In this document: positions 45,686 through 55,025 of the stretch, in pieces
How the letters are laid out: each line of letters opens with the position of its first letter
How positions within the stretch are numbered: position 1 is the first letter of the stretch
Source: Rhodovulum sp. P5
GTDB taxonomy: Bacteria; Pseudomonadota; Alphaproteobacteria; Rhodobacterales; Rhodobacteraceae
NCBI RefSeq assembly: GCF_002079305.1
Contig: NZ_CP015039.1
Location: forward strand, 744,001-808,000
Reading direction: 5' to 3'
Length of the DNA stretch: 64,000 nucleotides
The notes under the pieces: generated by a model
The model's input: only the letters and a program-made list of their open reading frames with translations
What the model was told of the DNA's origin: nothing
Database searches by the model: none
Translations under genes and position numbers: made by a program

Positions 45686-46837
45686 ATGAACACCAAAACC
45701 CTTCTTCCCGACTCCGGCCTTCCCCGTGTTGGCTTCGATTTCTTCGGACCCTTCCGGCCGAAGCGCCTGCTGGTGGTGCTGACCCTGCTGGCGCTGGCCC
45801 TTGCCCCTGGGGAACTTGGGGCGCTGACGCGCGAGTTGATGACGAACGCCTATGTTCAGGTCAGCGTCTTCGTCGCCGCAACGCTGCTGCTGTTCTACGG
45901 CTCCGAACGTCTGTTTAAATACGACATGGGCGCCACGCTGAAACGCGCGCGCTTCTGGCAGGTGCCGATGGCGTCCTTCCTTGGGGCAACGCCGGGCTGC
46001 GGCGGCGCGGTGATCGTGGTGGCTGCCTATACTTCGGGCAATGTGGGCTTGGGGGCGGTGGTGGCCGCCTTGACCGCTACGATGGGCGATGCCGCCTTCC
46101 TGCTGATCGCAACGCGGCCCGATGCGGCGGCGGTCGTGCTGCCGGTGTCCCTTGCCGTCGGCGTGATGTCGGGCTGGTTGGTGGATCGGTTCAACCGGGT
46201 CGACCTGCCGGTCCTGGAAGGCGCCTCGTGCGAGGTCGCGCCGCGGATCGGACGGCTGCGTCCGCGTGACATCGCCTATCTGCTGCCCGGTGTGCCGGGG
46301 CTTGTCGTCGGCGGGGCGCAACTGGCGCAAATCCAGATCGACAGCCTGCTTGGTCTGCCGGTGATGACCTTCGCCCTGGCCGGCACGGCCTTGGGCCTGT
46401 TCATCTGGGCGACCTCGCCCGTGACCGCGATGACGAATGCCAAGGATGCCCCCCTGACCCGTATGGCCGAAGAAACCAGCTTCATCTCGGTCTGGGTGAT
46501 CGGCGCCTATCTGGCCTATGACTATGCCGCGGCCTTTGCGGGCATCGACATTACCGCGTGGTTTTCCGCCATCGGACCGCTTTTGCCGCTGATCGCGATT
46601 GCCGTGGGCTTCATCCCGGGCTGCGGCCCGCAGGTTCTGGTGGCCACGCTCTATGTGAACGGCGCAATCCCGTTCGCCGCGCTGATCGGCAATGCGATTT
46701 CCAACGATGGCGACGCGCTGTTCCCCGCCATCGCGATCAACCCCCGCGCGGCGGCGCTGGCCACGATCTATTCCGCGATCCCGGCCGTTCTGGTCGCCTA
46801 CGGGTTCTATCTGTTCGCCCCGGGCTTCATGAACTGA
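45686..46837 (+). CDS. mntX: MntX-type manganese transporter
   Basis: This 383-residue polytopic membrane protein has two related halves, each with a proline-glycine-cysteine-glycine motif: FLGATPGCGGAVIVVAAY near residue 100 and FIPGCGPQVLVATLY near residue 310. This is the architecture of the putative manganese transporter family (ArsP_2 type). MntX of roseobacters belongs here and imports Mn2+. The Mur-like operator directly upstream fits manganese regulation. The start MNTKTLLPDS at 45686 was chosen because an earlier ATG would place the operator inside the coding region. The family is also annotated as an efflux protein, so direction of transport rests on the published roseobacter work rather than on this sequence. 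Confidence 0.75.
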   Translation: MNTKTLLPDSGLPRVGFDFFGPFRPKRLLVVLTLLALALAPGELGALTRELMTNAYVQVSVFVAATLLLFYGSERLFKYDMGATLKRARFWQVPMASFLGATPGCGGAVIVVAAYTSGNVGLGAVVAALTATMGDAAFLLIATRPDAAAVVLPVSLAVGVMSGWLVDRFNRVDLPVLEGASCEVAPRIGRLRPRDIAYLLPGVPGLVVGGAQLAQIQIDSLLGLPVMTFALAGTALGLFIWATSPVTAMTNAKDAPLTRMAEETSFISVWVIGAYLAYDYAAAFAGIDITAWFSAIGPLLPLIAIAVGFIPGCGPQVLVATLYVNGAIPFAALIGNAISNDGDALFPAIAINPRAAALATIYSAIPAVLVAYGFYLFAPGFMN

Positions 46838-46892
46838 ATTGATCGACCGGGCGGCAGCGCCTACCTAGGGTCCGAACGATCCGGGAGGGGAC

Positions 46893-47261
46893 ATGTCTGA
46901 CCATCGACTGACGTTCAAGGAAATGTGCGCGCGGTTCGACGTGACCCCGCGCACGCTTCGCTATTATGAATATATCGAGCTTCTGAGCCCCGAAAGAGAG
47001 GGCCGCACGCGGTTCTACACCGGGCGCGAGGTCGCGCGGATGACCCTGATCCTGCGCGGGCGGCGCTTCGGCTTCTCGCTTGAGGAGATCCGGCAATGGC
47101 TGACGCTGTACGATGAAAAGGGCAGCACAGCGCAATTGCGAACGATGATCGAGATGGCCGACCGGCAGCTTCTGGCCCTGACCGAGGAGCGCGACAGGAT
47201 CGGCCGCACCATCGCCGAATTGCAGGCTTTGCGTGACGAGGTGGCCAAAAGCCTCGACTGA
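46893..47261 (+). CDS. MerR family transcriptional regulator
   Basis: This 122-residue regulator has an N-terminal winged helix of MerR type (LTFKEMCARFDVTPRTLRYYEYIELL). The RFYTGREVARMTLILRGRRFGFSLEEIRQWL second part and a C-terminal coiled coil (TMIEMADRQLLALTEERDRIGRTIAELQAL) for dimerisation follow. There is no metal-binding cysteine pattern. A strong GGGAGGGG ribosome-binding site lies upstream. It resembles the second MerR protein 128 bp downstream; the pair precedes an acyl-CoA oxidation cluster that they probably control. Confidence 0.88.
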   Translation: MSDHRLTFKEMCARFDVTPRTLRYYEYIELLSPEREGRTRFYTGREVARMTLILRGRRFGFSLEEIRQWLTLYDEKGSTAQLRTMIEMADRQLLALTEERDRIGRTIAELQALRDEVAKSLD

Positions 47262-47304
47262 CGGACCGGAGGGCGCCCGGCAGTCTTCGTGACGCAACGT
47301 TACG

Positions 47305-47335
47305 TTTACGTCAACGTCATGCAGGCTTGTATACT
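47305..47335 (+). promoter_or_regulatory. MerR-type promoter/operator with LiuR-like site
   Basis: TTTACGTCAACGTCAT (47305-47320) closely resembles the palindromic LiuR motif TTTACGTTAACGTAAA. A -35-like TTTACG (47305-47310) and -10 TATACT (47330-47335) are 19 bases apart, the long spacer typical of MerR-controlled promoters. The site lies just before the second merR gene and the acyl-CoA dehydrogenase. Confidence 0.55.
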
Positions 47336-47388
47336 GCAATCCGAACGGGCAACTGGCGCGCATGCCTTCCACCCAAAGACGAGCAGCG

Positions 47389-47787
47389 ATGACCGACGAC
47401 CTACTAACGATCACCCAGATGCGCGACCGGTTCGACGTGACGGCCCGGACCCTTCGGTTCTATGAATCCAAGGGCCTTCTGGACCCGCACCGCGACGGCC
47501 AGAAGCGGCTTTACACCCGCCGCGACCGGGCCCGGCTGAAGCTTATCCTCCGCGGCAAGCGGTTCGGCTTCAGCCTTGAGGAGATCCGCCAGCTTCTGGA
47601 CCTTTACGACCTGGAGGATGGCGAGGAACTGCAGTTCCGCCGGACCTACGCAGTCGCGCAGGAACGCCTTGCCGACATGGAGCGCCAGCGCGCGGAACTG
47701 GACGAGGCCATCGGCGAATTGCGGGATCAACTGGCCGCGGGCGCCGAAAAGCTGGCCGAGTTCGGTCGGAAGACGGCCGCGGAATAG
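47389..47787 (+). CDS. MerR family transcriptional regulator (LiuR-like)
   Basis: This 132-residue MerR protein has the HTH (LTITQMRDRFDVTARTLRFYESKGLL), RRDRARLKLILRGKRFGFSLEEIRQLLDLY, and a C-terminal coiled coil (AQERLADMERQRAELDEAIGELRDQ). It lacks metal-coordinating cysteines, as do the LiuR-type regulators of branched-chain and fatty acid oxidation. The ATG at 47389 gives the expected N-terminus. The acyl-CoA dehydrogenase starts 36 bp downstream and is probably in the same operon. Confidence 0.88.
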   Translation: MTDDLLTITQMRDRFDVTARTLRFYESKGLLDPHRDGQKRLYTRRDRARLKLILRGKRFGFSLEEIRQLLDLYDLEDGEELQFRRTYAVAQERLADMERQRAELDEAIGELRDQLAAGAEKLAEFGRKTAAE

Positions 47788-47823
47788 CGACCCAAAGGCA
47801 GACAGACTTCAGGGAGGAGTGCC

Positions 47824-49605
47824 ATGCCGACCTATACCCCGCCCATCGCAGACATGCAGTACCTGCTGCACGACGTGATGCAGATCAGCCTGTCCGATAT
47901 CCCCGCCTATGACGAACTCGACCGGTCCTTCACCGGTGCCGTTCTGGAAGAGGCCGGCAAGATCTCTGCCGAGGTTCTGGCCCCGCTGAACGCCGTGGGC
48001 GATACAGAGGGATGCGTGCTGGACAACGGCGTGGTGCGCACGCCCACGGGCTTCAAGAATGCCTATCGGCATATGTGCGAGGGCGGCTGGACCGCGCTGG
48101 ATGCCGATCCCGCCTTTGGCGGACAGGGCATGCCCTTTCTCCTGCATTCGGCGGTGGGGGAGTTGTTCGCGGCCTCCAATATGGCGTTCAACATGTATCA
48201 GGGCCTGACCCATGGGGCGATATCCGCGATCCATGTGCATGGGTCGAAGGAACAGAAAGCGCTGTACCTGCCGAAGATGATCTCAGGCCAATGGTCGGGC
48301 ACGATGAACCTGACCGAACCGCATTGCGGCACCGATCTTGGGCTGATCCGGACCAAGGCAGACCCGCAGGCCGACGGCACCTACAAGATCACCGGCACCA
48401 AGATCTGGATCTCGGCGGGCGAACACGACCTGACCGAGAATATCGTGCATCTGGTGCTGGCCAAGATCCCCGACGGGCCCGAGGGGACGAAGGGCATTTC
48501 GCTGTTCATCGTGCCGAAATTCCTGCCCGATGCCGACGGCACCCCGGGGCCGCGCAACGCGGTGGCCTGCGGCGGGCTGGAAAAGAAGATGGGCATCCAC
48601 GGCAACGCCACCTGCGTGATGAACTATGACGGCGCGACGGGGTTCCTGATCGGAGAAGCGCACAAGGGGATGCGCGCCATGTTCACCATGATGAACGAGG
48701 CGCGGATCGGCGTCGGCACGCAGGGCTATGCCCAGGCTGTCGTCGCCTATCAGAACGCGCTGGCCTGGGCCAAGGAACGGTTGCAGGGCCGCGCACTGGG
48801 GGCACCTGCCAATCCCGACGGCCCGGCCGACCCGATCCTCGTGCACCCCGATGTCCGCCGAAACCTGATGGATCAGAAAAGCTTCACCGAGGGGGCACGC
48901 GCCCTTGCCCTGTGGGGGGCGGAACTGATCGACCGCGCCGGGCGCAGGAAGGACGCAGAGGCCGAGGCGCTGGTGTCCCTGCTGACCCCGGTGATCAAGG
49001 GGTTTCTGACCGACAAGGGGTTCGAGACCACGGTTCTGGCCCAACAGACCCTGGGCGGAACCGGCTTCACCCGAGAGGCCGGGCTGGAGCAGTTCGTGCG
49101 CGATGCGCGGATCACCACGATCTACGAAGGCACCAACGGCGTTCAGTCGCTTGACCTTGTGGGCCGCAAGCTGCCGCAGAACGGTGGGCAGGCAATGACG
49201 GCCTTCTTCGCGTTGGTCAAGGACTTCATCAAGGCCCACGAGGGAAACCCCGACCTGAAATCAGACTTCCTCGATCCGCTGAAAGCGGCCTCCAAGGACC
49301 TGCAGGCGGCGGTGATGTATTTCGTTCAGGAGGGACTTAAGAACCCGGCCAACGCTCTTTCGGGCAGTTATGACTTCATGCTGCTGTTCGGCCATGTCTG
49401 TCTGGGCCTGATGTGGGCGAAAATGGCCGCGGTCTCGCACTCTGCGCTGGCGCAAGGAACAACGGAGGATGCGGATTTTCACCGGACCAAGATTGCCACC
49501 GGGCGCTACTACATGGCCCGGCAACTGCCCGCCACGCGCCTGCATCTGAGCCGCATAGAGAGTGGCGGAGAGACCGTGATGGCACTGGACGCGGACAGGT
49601 TCTGA
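47824..49605 (+). CDS. Acyl-CoA dehydrogenase (long form with C-terminal domain, DmdC/FadE-like)
   Basis: This 593-residue flavoenzyme belongs to the long acyl-CoA dehydrogenase group that includes DmdC, the methylmercaptopropionyl-CoA dehydrogenase of roseobacters. Visible are [14 protein letters not shown] (FAD-binding strand), [24 protein letters not shown], and the catalytic-Glu region [22 protein letters not shown]-terminal helical domain of about 120 residues follows. It oxidises acyl-CoA to enoyl-CoA and passes electrons to ETF. Upstream are two MerR regulators; GST, thiolase and FadJ-type genes follow. Whether the substrate is a fatty acyl or a DMSP-derived thioester cannot be decided here. 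Confidence 0.9.
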   Translation: MPTYTPPIADMQYLLHDVMQISLSDIPAYDELDRSFTGAVLEEAGKISAEVLAPLNAVGDTEGCVLDNGVVRTPTGFKNAYRHMCEGGWTALDADPAFGGQGMPFLLHSAVGELFAASNMAFNMYQGLTHGAISAIHVHGSKEQKALYLPKMISGQWSGTMNLTEPHCGTDLGLIRTKADPQADGTYKITGTKIWISAGEHDLTENIVHLVLAKIPDGPEGTKGISLFIVPKFLPDADGTPGPRNAVACGGLEKKMGIHGNATCVMNYDGATGFLIGEAHKGMRAMFTMMNEARIGVGTQGYAQAVVAYQNALAWAKERLQGRALGAPANPDGPADPILVHPDVRRNLMDQKSFTEGARALALWGAELIDRAGRRKDAEAEALVSLLTPVIKGFLTDKGFETTVLAQQTLGGTGFTREAGLEQFVRDARITTIYEGTNGVQSLDLVGRKLPQNGGQAMTAFFALVKDFIKAHEGNPDLKSDFLDPLKAASKDLQAAVMYFVQEGLKNPANALSGSYDFMLLFGHVCLGLMWAKMAAVSHSALAQGTTEDADFHRTKIATGRYYMARQLPATRLHLSRIESGGETVMALDADRF

Positions 49606-49638
49606 GATGCAGGATCGGGACGACCACAGGACGATCTC

Positions 49639-49851
49639 ATGCCAAAGCGCCTGCGCCTGACCCGCCGGTTTCCCGTCGCGATGAGCGAGGATGCCTATCG
49701 TCGGCTGCGCCGCTTCGCGCGCGAGGCCGGCCTTGACGAGGGCGAGGCGCTGTCCTTCCCGTTCGAGAATTTCGACAGAGTCACGGTCAGCGAGGTCCTG
49801 CCCCACCGGTTGCGCCTGTTCAACGCGGACCTGGAGGCACGGAAGCGATGA
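49639..49851 (+). CDS. Small hypothetical protein (70 aa)
   Basis: This short basic protein (MPKRLRLTRRFPVAMSEDAY, then RRLRRFAREAGLDEGEALSF) starts 33 bp after the acyl-CoA dehydrogenase with AGGA nine bases upstream of the ATG. No family is recognised. Its placement inside the beta-oxidation cluster and its ribosome-binding site argue that it is real. The early MSEDAYRRLRRFA segment looks like an amphipathic helix and could suggest ribbon-helix-helix-like DNA binding, but this is not supported by a clear motif. Confidence 0.6.
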   Translation: MPKRLRLTRRFPVAMSEDAYRRLRRFAREAGLDEGEALSFPFENFDRVTVSEVLPHRLRLFNADLEARKR

Positions 49852-50158
49852 CCAATCACCGGAACACAAGTCGGAAAACGTCGGGCCGTGGGTATTTTCG
49901 CCAAGAAGAAGGGGAGTGTCGGGCCCTCCGCCCGGACGACGCCCCCGGTCGCTACCGAGGTGGAGGCGCCGGGCGGAGGACCTTCTCCTTGGGCGGTCAT
50001 CGGCTCCCCAGCCTGTACCGCGAGTCGCACGCTGGCGCGTTAACGTTAACCTTTGGTTACCGGGCACAGCCGGCCCCTTCTTCTTGGCCAAAATACCCAC
50101 GGCGCGACGGCGGGGTCCGTGGTATCGCAGGGGCCGTGGCGCAACACTGGGAGGGACC
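49852..50158. repeat. Inverted-repeat-rich intergenic element
   Basis: This 307-bp gap contains a 29-bp inverted repeat, 49886-49914 and 50074-50102, identical at 28 positions (core GGGTATTTT-GCCAAGAAGAA). Between the arms lie an 11-bp inverted repeat CCTCCGCCCGG (49925-49935) with CCGGGCGGAGG (49969-49979) and a perfect palindrome GTTAACGTTAAC at 50039-50050. No coding frame is credible. Confidence 0.7.
50039..50050. promoter_or_regulatory. Palindromic candidate operator GTTAACGTTAAC
   Basis: This perfect 12-bp palindrome shares the AACGTTAAC core with LiuR-type MerR sites and with the site at 47305-47320. It lies 109 bp before the GST gene and could bring GST and thiolase under the same MerR control. 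Confidence 0.4.
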
Positions 50159-50794
50159 ATGACGATCAAGCTTCACTGCTTCGGCGAAAGCGGCAATGCC
50201 TACAAGGCGGCGCTGACGCTGGAACTGGCGGGCGTGGACTGGGAGCCGGTCTATGTGGATTTCTTCAACGGCGCCGCGCGGCACCCAGACTTCCTCGCGC
50301 TCAACCCGATGGGCGAGGTGCCGGTCATGGTGACCGACGCTTTCAGCATCAGCCAGTCGGGCGTGATCCAGACATGGGTGACCGAGCAGACAGGAAAATT
50401 CGGCGGACAGTCCGCCGACGAGGCGCGCGAGGTGCTGCGCTGGATGTTCTGGGACAATCACAAGATGTCCGGTCAGGCCGGCGCTCTGCGCTTCTTGATG
50501 AACTTCCTGCCCGAGGAGAAACGCCCGCAAGAGGCCATCGGCTGGCTGTCCGGCCGCGTTCAGGCGGCGCTGAAGACGCTGGAGCGGTCGCTTGACGGAC
50601 GGGACTGGCTGGTGGGCGATGGCCCGACCACGGCGGATTTCGCCTGTTGCGGATATCTTTACTACCCCGAACCCTTCGGCTTTGACCGGGCGGACTGGCC
50701 TGCGATCGACGCTTGGCTGACGCGCATTTCCGCCCTGCCCGGCTGGAAACACCCCTATGACCTGATGCCCGGCTCTCCCGCCGACCGGGCCTGA
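50159..50794 (+). CDS. Glutathione S-transferase family protein
   Basis: This 211-residue GST has an N-terminal thioredoxin-like half (KLHCFGESGNAYKAALTLELAGVDWEPVYVDF, with Ser-Gly-Asn at the catalytic turn, and LNPMGEVPVMVT with the cis-Pro). The helical C-terminal half has RDWLVGDGPTTADFACCGYLYY. A GGGAGGG ribosome-binding site precedes the ATG at 50159. In roseobacters a GST commonly accompanies this acyl-CoA oxidation cluster; its exact role there is not established. Confidence 0.88.
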   Translation: MTIKLHCFGESGNAYKAALTLELAGVDWEPVYVDFFNGAARHPDFLALNPMGEVPVMVTDAFSISQSGVIQTWVTEQTGKFGGQSADEAREVLRWMFWDNHKMSGQAGALRFLMNFLPEEKRPQEAIGWLSGRVQAALKTLERSLDGRDWLVGDGPTTADFACCGYLYYPEPFGFDRADWPAIDAWLTRISALPGWKHPYDLMPGSPADRA

Positions 50795-50816
50795 CACGAT
50801 TTCGGGAGGAACGAGC

Positions 50817-52027
50817 ATGACCGACGCCTATATCTATGACGCGATCCGCACGCCGCGCGGCAAGGGCCGCAAGGATGGCAGCCTGCATGAGGTCACATCC
50901 CTTCGCCTGTCCGCATTGGTTCTGAACGCGCTGAAGGACCGCAACGGGCTGGAGGGGCTGCGGTCGAAGACGTGATCTGGGGCAATGTCACGCAAGTCGG
51001 CGAACAGGGCGGGTGCCTTGCGCGCAGCGCGGTTCTGGCCTCCGACCTTGACGAGGCGATCCCGGGCCTGTCGATCAACCGCTTCTGCGCCAGTGGGTTG
51101 GAGGCCGTGAACCTCGCCGCCAATCAGGTGCGCGCAGGCGCCGGAGAGGCCTATATCGCGGGCGGGGTGGAGATGATGGGGCGCGTCGCCATGGGCAGCG
51201 ACGGTGCGGCCATCGCCGTGGACCCCAGCCTTGCGATGAAAAGCTATTTCGTGCCGCAGGGCATTTCCGCCGACATCATCGCAACCCAATACGGATTTAC
51301 CCGCGACGATGCCGATGCGCTGGCCGTCGAAAGCCAGCGTCGCGCGGCCATGGCGTGGGACGAGGGGCGCTTTGACAGGTCGATCCTGCCGGTGAAGGAC
51401 GTGAATGGCCTGACGATCCTCGACCGGGACGAATATCTGCGGCCCGGAACCGACATGCAGGCGCTTGGCGCGCTGAAACCGGCCTTCAAGGAGATGGGCG
51501 AGGCGATGCCTGGCTTCGACCAGGTTGCGCTGATGAAATACCCGCATCTGGAGCGGGTCGAACATATCCACCACGCCGGGAATTCATCGGGCATCGTGGA
51601 CGGCGCCGCGGGGGTTCTGGTCGGCAGCGCGGCGTTCGGCAAGGCACACGGGCTGAAGCCGCGGGCGCGGATCCGGGCGGCCTGCAAGGTGGGTACCGAT
51701 CCGACGATCATGCTGACCGGCCCGGTGCCCGCCACCGAAAAGGCATTGGCGCAGGCGGGCATGGCCATCACCGACATCGACCTTTTCGAGGTGAACGAGG
51801 CGTTTTCGGCGGTTGTCCTGCGCTTCCTTCAGGCCTTCGACACCGATCCGGCGCGGGTCAACGTCAACGGGGGGGCCATCGCGCTGGGGCATCCGCTGGG
51901 CGCGACGGGGGCGATCATCCTTGGCACCCTGCTGGACGAGATGGAACGGGCCGACAAGGCAACCGGGCTGGCCACCCTCTGCGTGGCCTCGGGCATGGGC
52001 GCGGCAACCATCATCGAGAGGGTCTGA
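50817..52027 (+). pseudogene. Acetyl-CoA C-acyltransferase (thiolase), apparent frameshift
   Basis: The two frames together form a complete thiolase. The first part (50817-50975) starts MTDAYIYDAIRTPRGKGRKD and stops early; the second runs from VIWGNVTQVGEQGG to 52027. The catalytic residues are present: nucleophile Cys in NRFCASGLEAV, His in GGAIALGHPLGATGA, Cys in CVASGMGAA, and NEAFSAV. Adding one G to GGGG at 50954-50957 gives LEGAAVEDVIWGN, which is the expected text, giving about 403 residues. It performs the last step of beta-oxidation and sits between GST and the fadJ-type gene. A sequencing error is more likely than loss of function. Confidence 0.88.
50954..50957 (+). other. Apparent frameshift in G tract of thiolase gene
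   Basis: The reading CTG GAG GGG CTG CGG leads to a stop at 50973-50975. One extra G restores LEGAAVEDV and joins both conserved halves. Confidence 0.87.
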
Positions 52028-52107
52028 TGGCCGCGCGATCAGCCAAAAAGGGAAACGGCCGAGGGACCCGGCCGTTCTTCGTGCGTCCAATGCCCGGCAA
52101 TCGCGGG

Positions 52108-52671
52108 TCAGGTCTTGCGGGCGCGGCGGACGAGGCCGAGACCGGCAACCCCTGCGAACAACAGCGGCAGCGACGCAGGCACCGGAACGTCTGCGCCAAC
52201 CCGGTCGTAATTGACATTGCCATAGGCGTAACCCGCCCCGCTCGACGCCGTGTTGTCGAACACCAGCGTCCGGAACACGCCAAGGCCGGAAATGTCCTCA
52301 AGATCGGTTCCCGACTGAAGGGTCAGCAGGACGCTTCCGACGAAGTTCATCATGTCGTCATAGGCACTGACGGTCGCCTCGTCGCCCGGGTTGCCAAAGC
52401 CGTATTCGAAATTGACATTCTCGACATCGAAATTCCAGGTCAGCGTCATTTGCCCTTCGCAGCCCGAAGTGACCGGACAAACGGCATTGGGAACGAAATC
52501 GCCGACAAGCAGCGTGCCGATATCCGCGGTCACCGTCGCTTCGGCCATTGTCAGCACGGTGTCCCCGGCGCTCAATACACCAGCCGTGAAATCGAGCTGG
52601 GCGGCGTGGGCGGCGGACAGCGAGATGATTGCCGCGCCAATTACGGAAGAAAGTACAGTCGTCTTGCGCAT
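52108..52671 (-). CDS. VPLPA-CTERM sorting domain protein
   Basis: This 187-residue secreted protein has an N-terminal signal peptide (residues 1-23, ending SAAHA). A beta-rich middle is followed by a C-terminal sorting tail VPVPASLPLLFAGVAGLGL followed by RRARKT. That tail of a small VPxPA motif, one hydrophobic helix and a basic end is the VPLPA/PEP-CTERM type, recognised by an exosortase-like enzyme and linked to exopolysaccharide in alphaproteobacteria. It contains two cysteines (NAVCPVTSGCEG) likely forming a disulfide. Its role on the cell surface is unknown. It is divergent from fadJ. Confidence 0.85.
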   Translation of the reverse strand: MRKTTVLSSVIGAAIISLSAAHAAQLDFTAGVLSAGDTVLTMAEATVTADIGTLLVGDFVPNAVCPVTSGCEGQMTLTWNFDVENVNFEYGFGNPGDEATVSAYDDMMNFVGSVLLTLQSGTDLEDISGLGVFRTLVFDNTASSGAGYAYGNVNYDRVGADVPVPASLPLLFAGVAGLGLVRRARKT

Positions 52672-52835
52672 GATACACGTTTCCCTGTTGGACTATTTTG
52701 TCTTAACAGCATGGCATATTTTTTTGTTTGTTCCAAGAATGGCTTGCAGCACGCAATAATTGAAACGGGCGCAGGCCCCTTTCAGCGCTTGCAGCCGAAC
52801 GTCCCAGCCACCCGACACAAGACAGGAGGTTTGAC

Positions 52836-55025
52836 ATGACAGAGTTCCACGCCGCAACAGACGCCGACGGCGTCGCCACCATCACCTGGGACGTGCCGGG
52901 CCGGAGCATGAATGTCCTGAGCCTTGAAGGGATTACAGAACTTGACGCCCTGATCGACGCCGCGTTGGCCGACGACATGGTGAAGGGCATCGTGATCACC
53001 AGCGGCAAGAAGGATTTCGCCGGTGGCATGGACCTCAACATCATCGCGAAGATGAAGCAGGATGCAGGCGACGACCCCGCGCGCGGGTTGTTCGAGGGCA
53101 TCATGGCCATGCACGGGCTTCTGCGTAAGATAGAGCGCGCAGGCATGGACGACCGCAATAGGGGTGGCAAGCCGATTGCCGCCGCCCTGCCCGGCACCGC
53201 ACTGGGAATCGGGCTGGAACTGCCACTCGCCTGTCATCGGATATTTGCGGCCGACAACCCGAAGGCCAAGATCGGCCTGCCAGAGATCATGGTGGGTATC
53301 TTCCCCGGCGCGGGCGGCACCACGCGGCTTGTGCGCAAGATGGGCGCCATGGCCGCCGCGCCCTTCCTGCTCGAGGGCAAGCTGAGCGACCCGAAAAAAG
53401 CGAAATCGGCCGGCCTGATCGACGAGGTGGTAGACGACCCCGTCGCCGCCGCCAAGGAGTGGGTTCTGTCCGCCCCGAAGATCGTGAAGCCGTGGGATGA
53501 GAAAGGCTACAAGATGCCGGGCGGTGCGCCCTATCACCCGGCGGGTTTCATGACCTTTGTCGGTGCTTCGGCGATGGTCAATGGCAAGACCAAGGGGGTC
53601 TATCCCGCGGCCAAGGCCCTGCTGAGCGCGGTCTACGAGGGCGCGCTGGTGCCCTTCGACACGGCGTTGAGGATCGAGGCGCGCTGGTTCACCCATGTTC
53701 TGATGAACCCGTCGTCGGCCGCGATGATCCGTTCGCTCTTCATCAACAAGGAGGCGCTGGAGAAAGGCGCGGTGCGGCCTGCCGATGTGCCCGATCAGAA
53801 GGTGCAGAAGGTCGGCATTCTCGGCGCGGGGATGATGGGGGCTGGCATCGCGCTCGTCTCCGCGCAGGCCGGGATCGAGGTCGTGTTGATCGACCAGGCC
53901 CAAGAGGCCGCCGACAAGGGTCGGGCCTATGCCGAGAGCTACTTGGACAAGGGCATCAAGCGCGGCAAGGCGACCGAGGCCAAGAAGGCAGAGGTGCTTG
54001 GCCGGATCACCGCCACCACCGATTACGCCGCCCTTTCAGGCTGCGATCTGATCGTGGAGGCGGTGTTCGAGGACCCGGGGATCAAGGCCGAGGTCACGAA
54101 AAGGGTCGAAGCGGCCGTGGGCCCCGACTGCATCATCGCCACCAACACCTCGACCCTGCCGATCACGGAGCTCGCGAAAGCAAGCTCGCGCCCGGCCGAT
54201 TTCATCGGCATCCATTTCTTCAGCCCCGTCGAAAAAATGATGCTGGTCGAAATCATCAAGGGGCGCGAAACGGGCGACCGCGCGGTGGCCAAGGCATTGG
54301 ATTTCGTGCGCCAGATCCGCAAGACACCCATCGTGGTCAATGACGCCCGCTTCTTCTATGCCAACCGCTGCATTATCCCCTATATCAACGAAGGCATCCG
54401 CATGGTGGCCGAGGGCGTGACGCCCGCGCTGGTCGAGAATGCGGCAAAGCTGGTCGGCATGCCGCTGGGCCCCCTGCAACTGGTCGACGAGACGTCGATC
54501 GATCTGGGCGTAAAGATCGCGAAGGCCACGAAGGCGGCGATGGGCGATGCCTATCCCGACGGCGCGGTCGACGAGGTGCTGTTCTGGCTGGCGGACGAAG
54601 GCCGGCTGGGCCGCAAGGCCAAGGCCGGGTTCTATGCCTATGACGCGGCGGGCAAGCGGACCGGGCTGTGGGATGGGCTGCGGGCGAAATACCCCAATGC
54701 CGACGATCAGCCGGACCTGACGGAGGTGCAGCATCGCCTGCTGTTCGCGCAGGTGCTGGAGGCCGTGCGCGCGCTGGAAGAAGGCGTGCTGATGGACATC
54801 CGCGAAGGCGATGTCGGCGCGATCTTGGGCTGGGGGTTTGCGCCGTGGTCCGGCGGGCCGTTTTCATGGCTCGACATGATCGGCGCCGCCCGTGCGGTAG
54901 AAATCTGCGACGGGCTGGCGGCCCGCCACGGCGACCGGTTCAGCGCCCCCGCCCTTTTGCGGGACATGGCCGACCGGGGGCAGAGTTTCTACGCCCGGTT
55001 CGCGCCGGATGTTCAGGCGGCGTGA
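52836..55025 (+). CDS. fadJ: 3-Hydroxyacyl-CoA dehydrogenase/enoyl-CoA hydratase fusion (FadJ/FadB alpha-subunit type)
   Basis: This 729-residue bifunctional beta-oxidation enzyme has an N-terminal crotonase domain: oxyanion segment KDFAGGMDLN, and the two acidic residues in GLELPLACH and LPEIMVGIFPGAGG. From residue 325 it has an NAD-binding hydroxyacyl dehydrogenase (VGILGAGMMGAGIALV, catalytic His in GIHFFSPVEKMMLVEII) and C-terminal helical domains. AGGAGG lies six bases before the ATG. It works with the thiolase and acyl-CoA dehydrogenase upstream. The VPLPA gene lies between, in opposite orientation, so this gene has its own promoter. The 3' end overlaps the convergent Hint gene by 13 bases. 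Confidence 0.93.
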   Translation: MTEFHAATDADGVATITWDVPGRSMNVLSLEGITELDALIDAALADDMVKGIVITSGKKDFAGGMDLNIIAKMKQDAGDDPARGLFEGIMAMHGLLRKIERAGMDDRNRGGKPIAAALPGTALGIGLELPLACHRIFAADNPKAKIGLPEIMVGIFPGAGGTTRLVRKMGAMAAAPFLLEGKLSDPKKAKSAGLIDEVVDDPVAAAKEWVLSAPKIVKPWDEKGYKMPGGAPYHPAGFMTFVGASAMVNGKTKGVYPAAKALLSAVYEGALVPFDTALRIEARWFTHVLMNPSSAAMIRSLFINKEALEKGAVRPADVPDQKVQKVGILGAGMMGAGIALVSAQAGIEVVLIDQAQEAADKGRAYAESYLDKGIKRGKATEAKKAEVLGRITATTDYAALSGCDLIVEAVFEDPGIKAEVTKRVEAAVGPDCIIATNTSTLPITELAKASSRPADFIGIHFFSPVEKMMLVEIIKGRETGDRAVAKALDFVRQIRKTPIVVNDARFFYANRCIIPYINEGIRMVAEGVTPALVENAAKLVGMPLGPLQLVDETSIDLGVKIAKATKAAMGDAYPDGAVDEVLFWLADEGRLGRKAKAGFYAYDAAGKRTGLWDGLRAKYPNADDQPDLTEVQHRLLFAQVLEAVRALEEGVLMDIREGDVGAILGWGFAPWSGGPFSWLDMIGAARAVEICDGLAARHGDRFSAPALLRDMADRGQSFYARFAPDVQAA

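Noticed and set aside
49691..50794. Longer GST frame starting at 49691
   Set aside because: The extra N-terminus runs through the 70-aa gene and the inverted-repeat element; the ATG at 50159 has a proper ribosome-binding site and gives a normal GST length.
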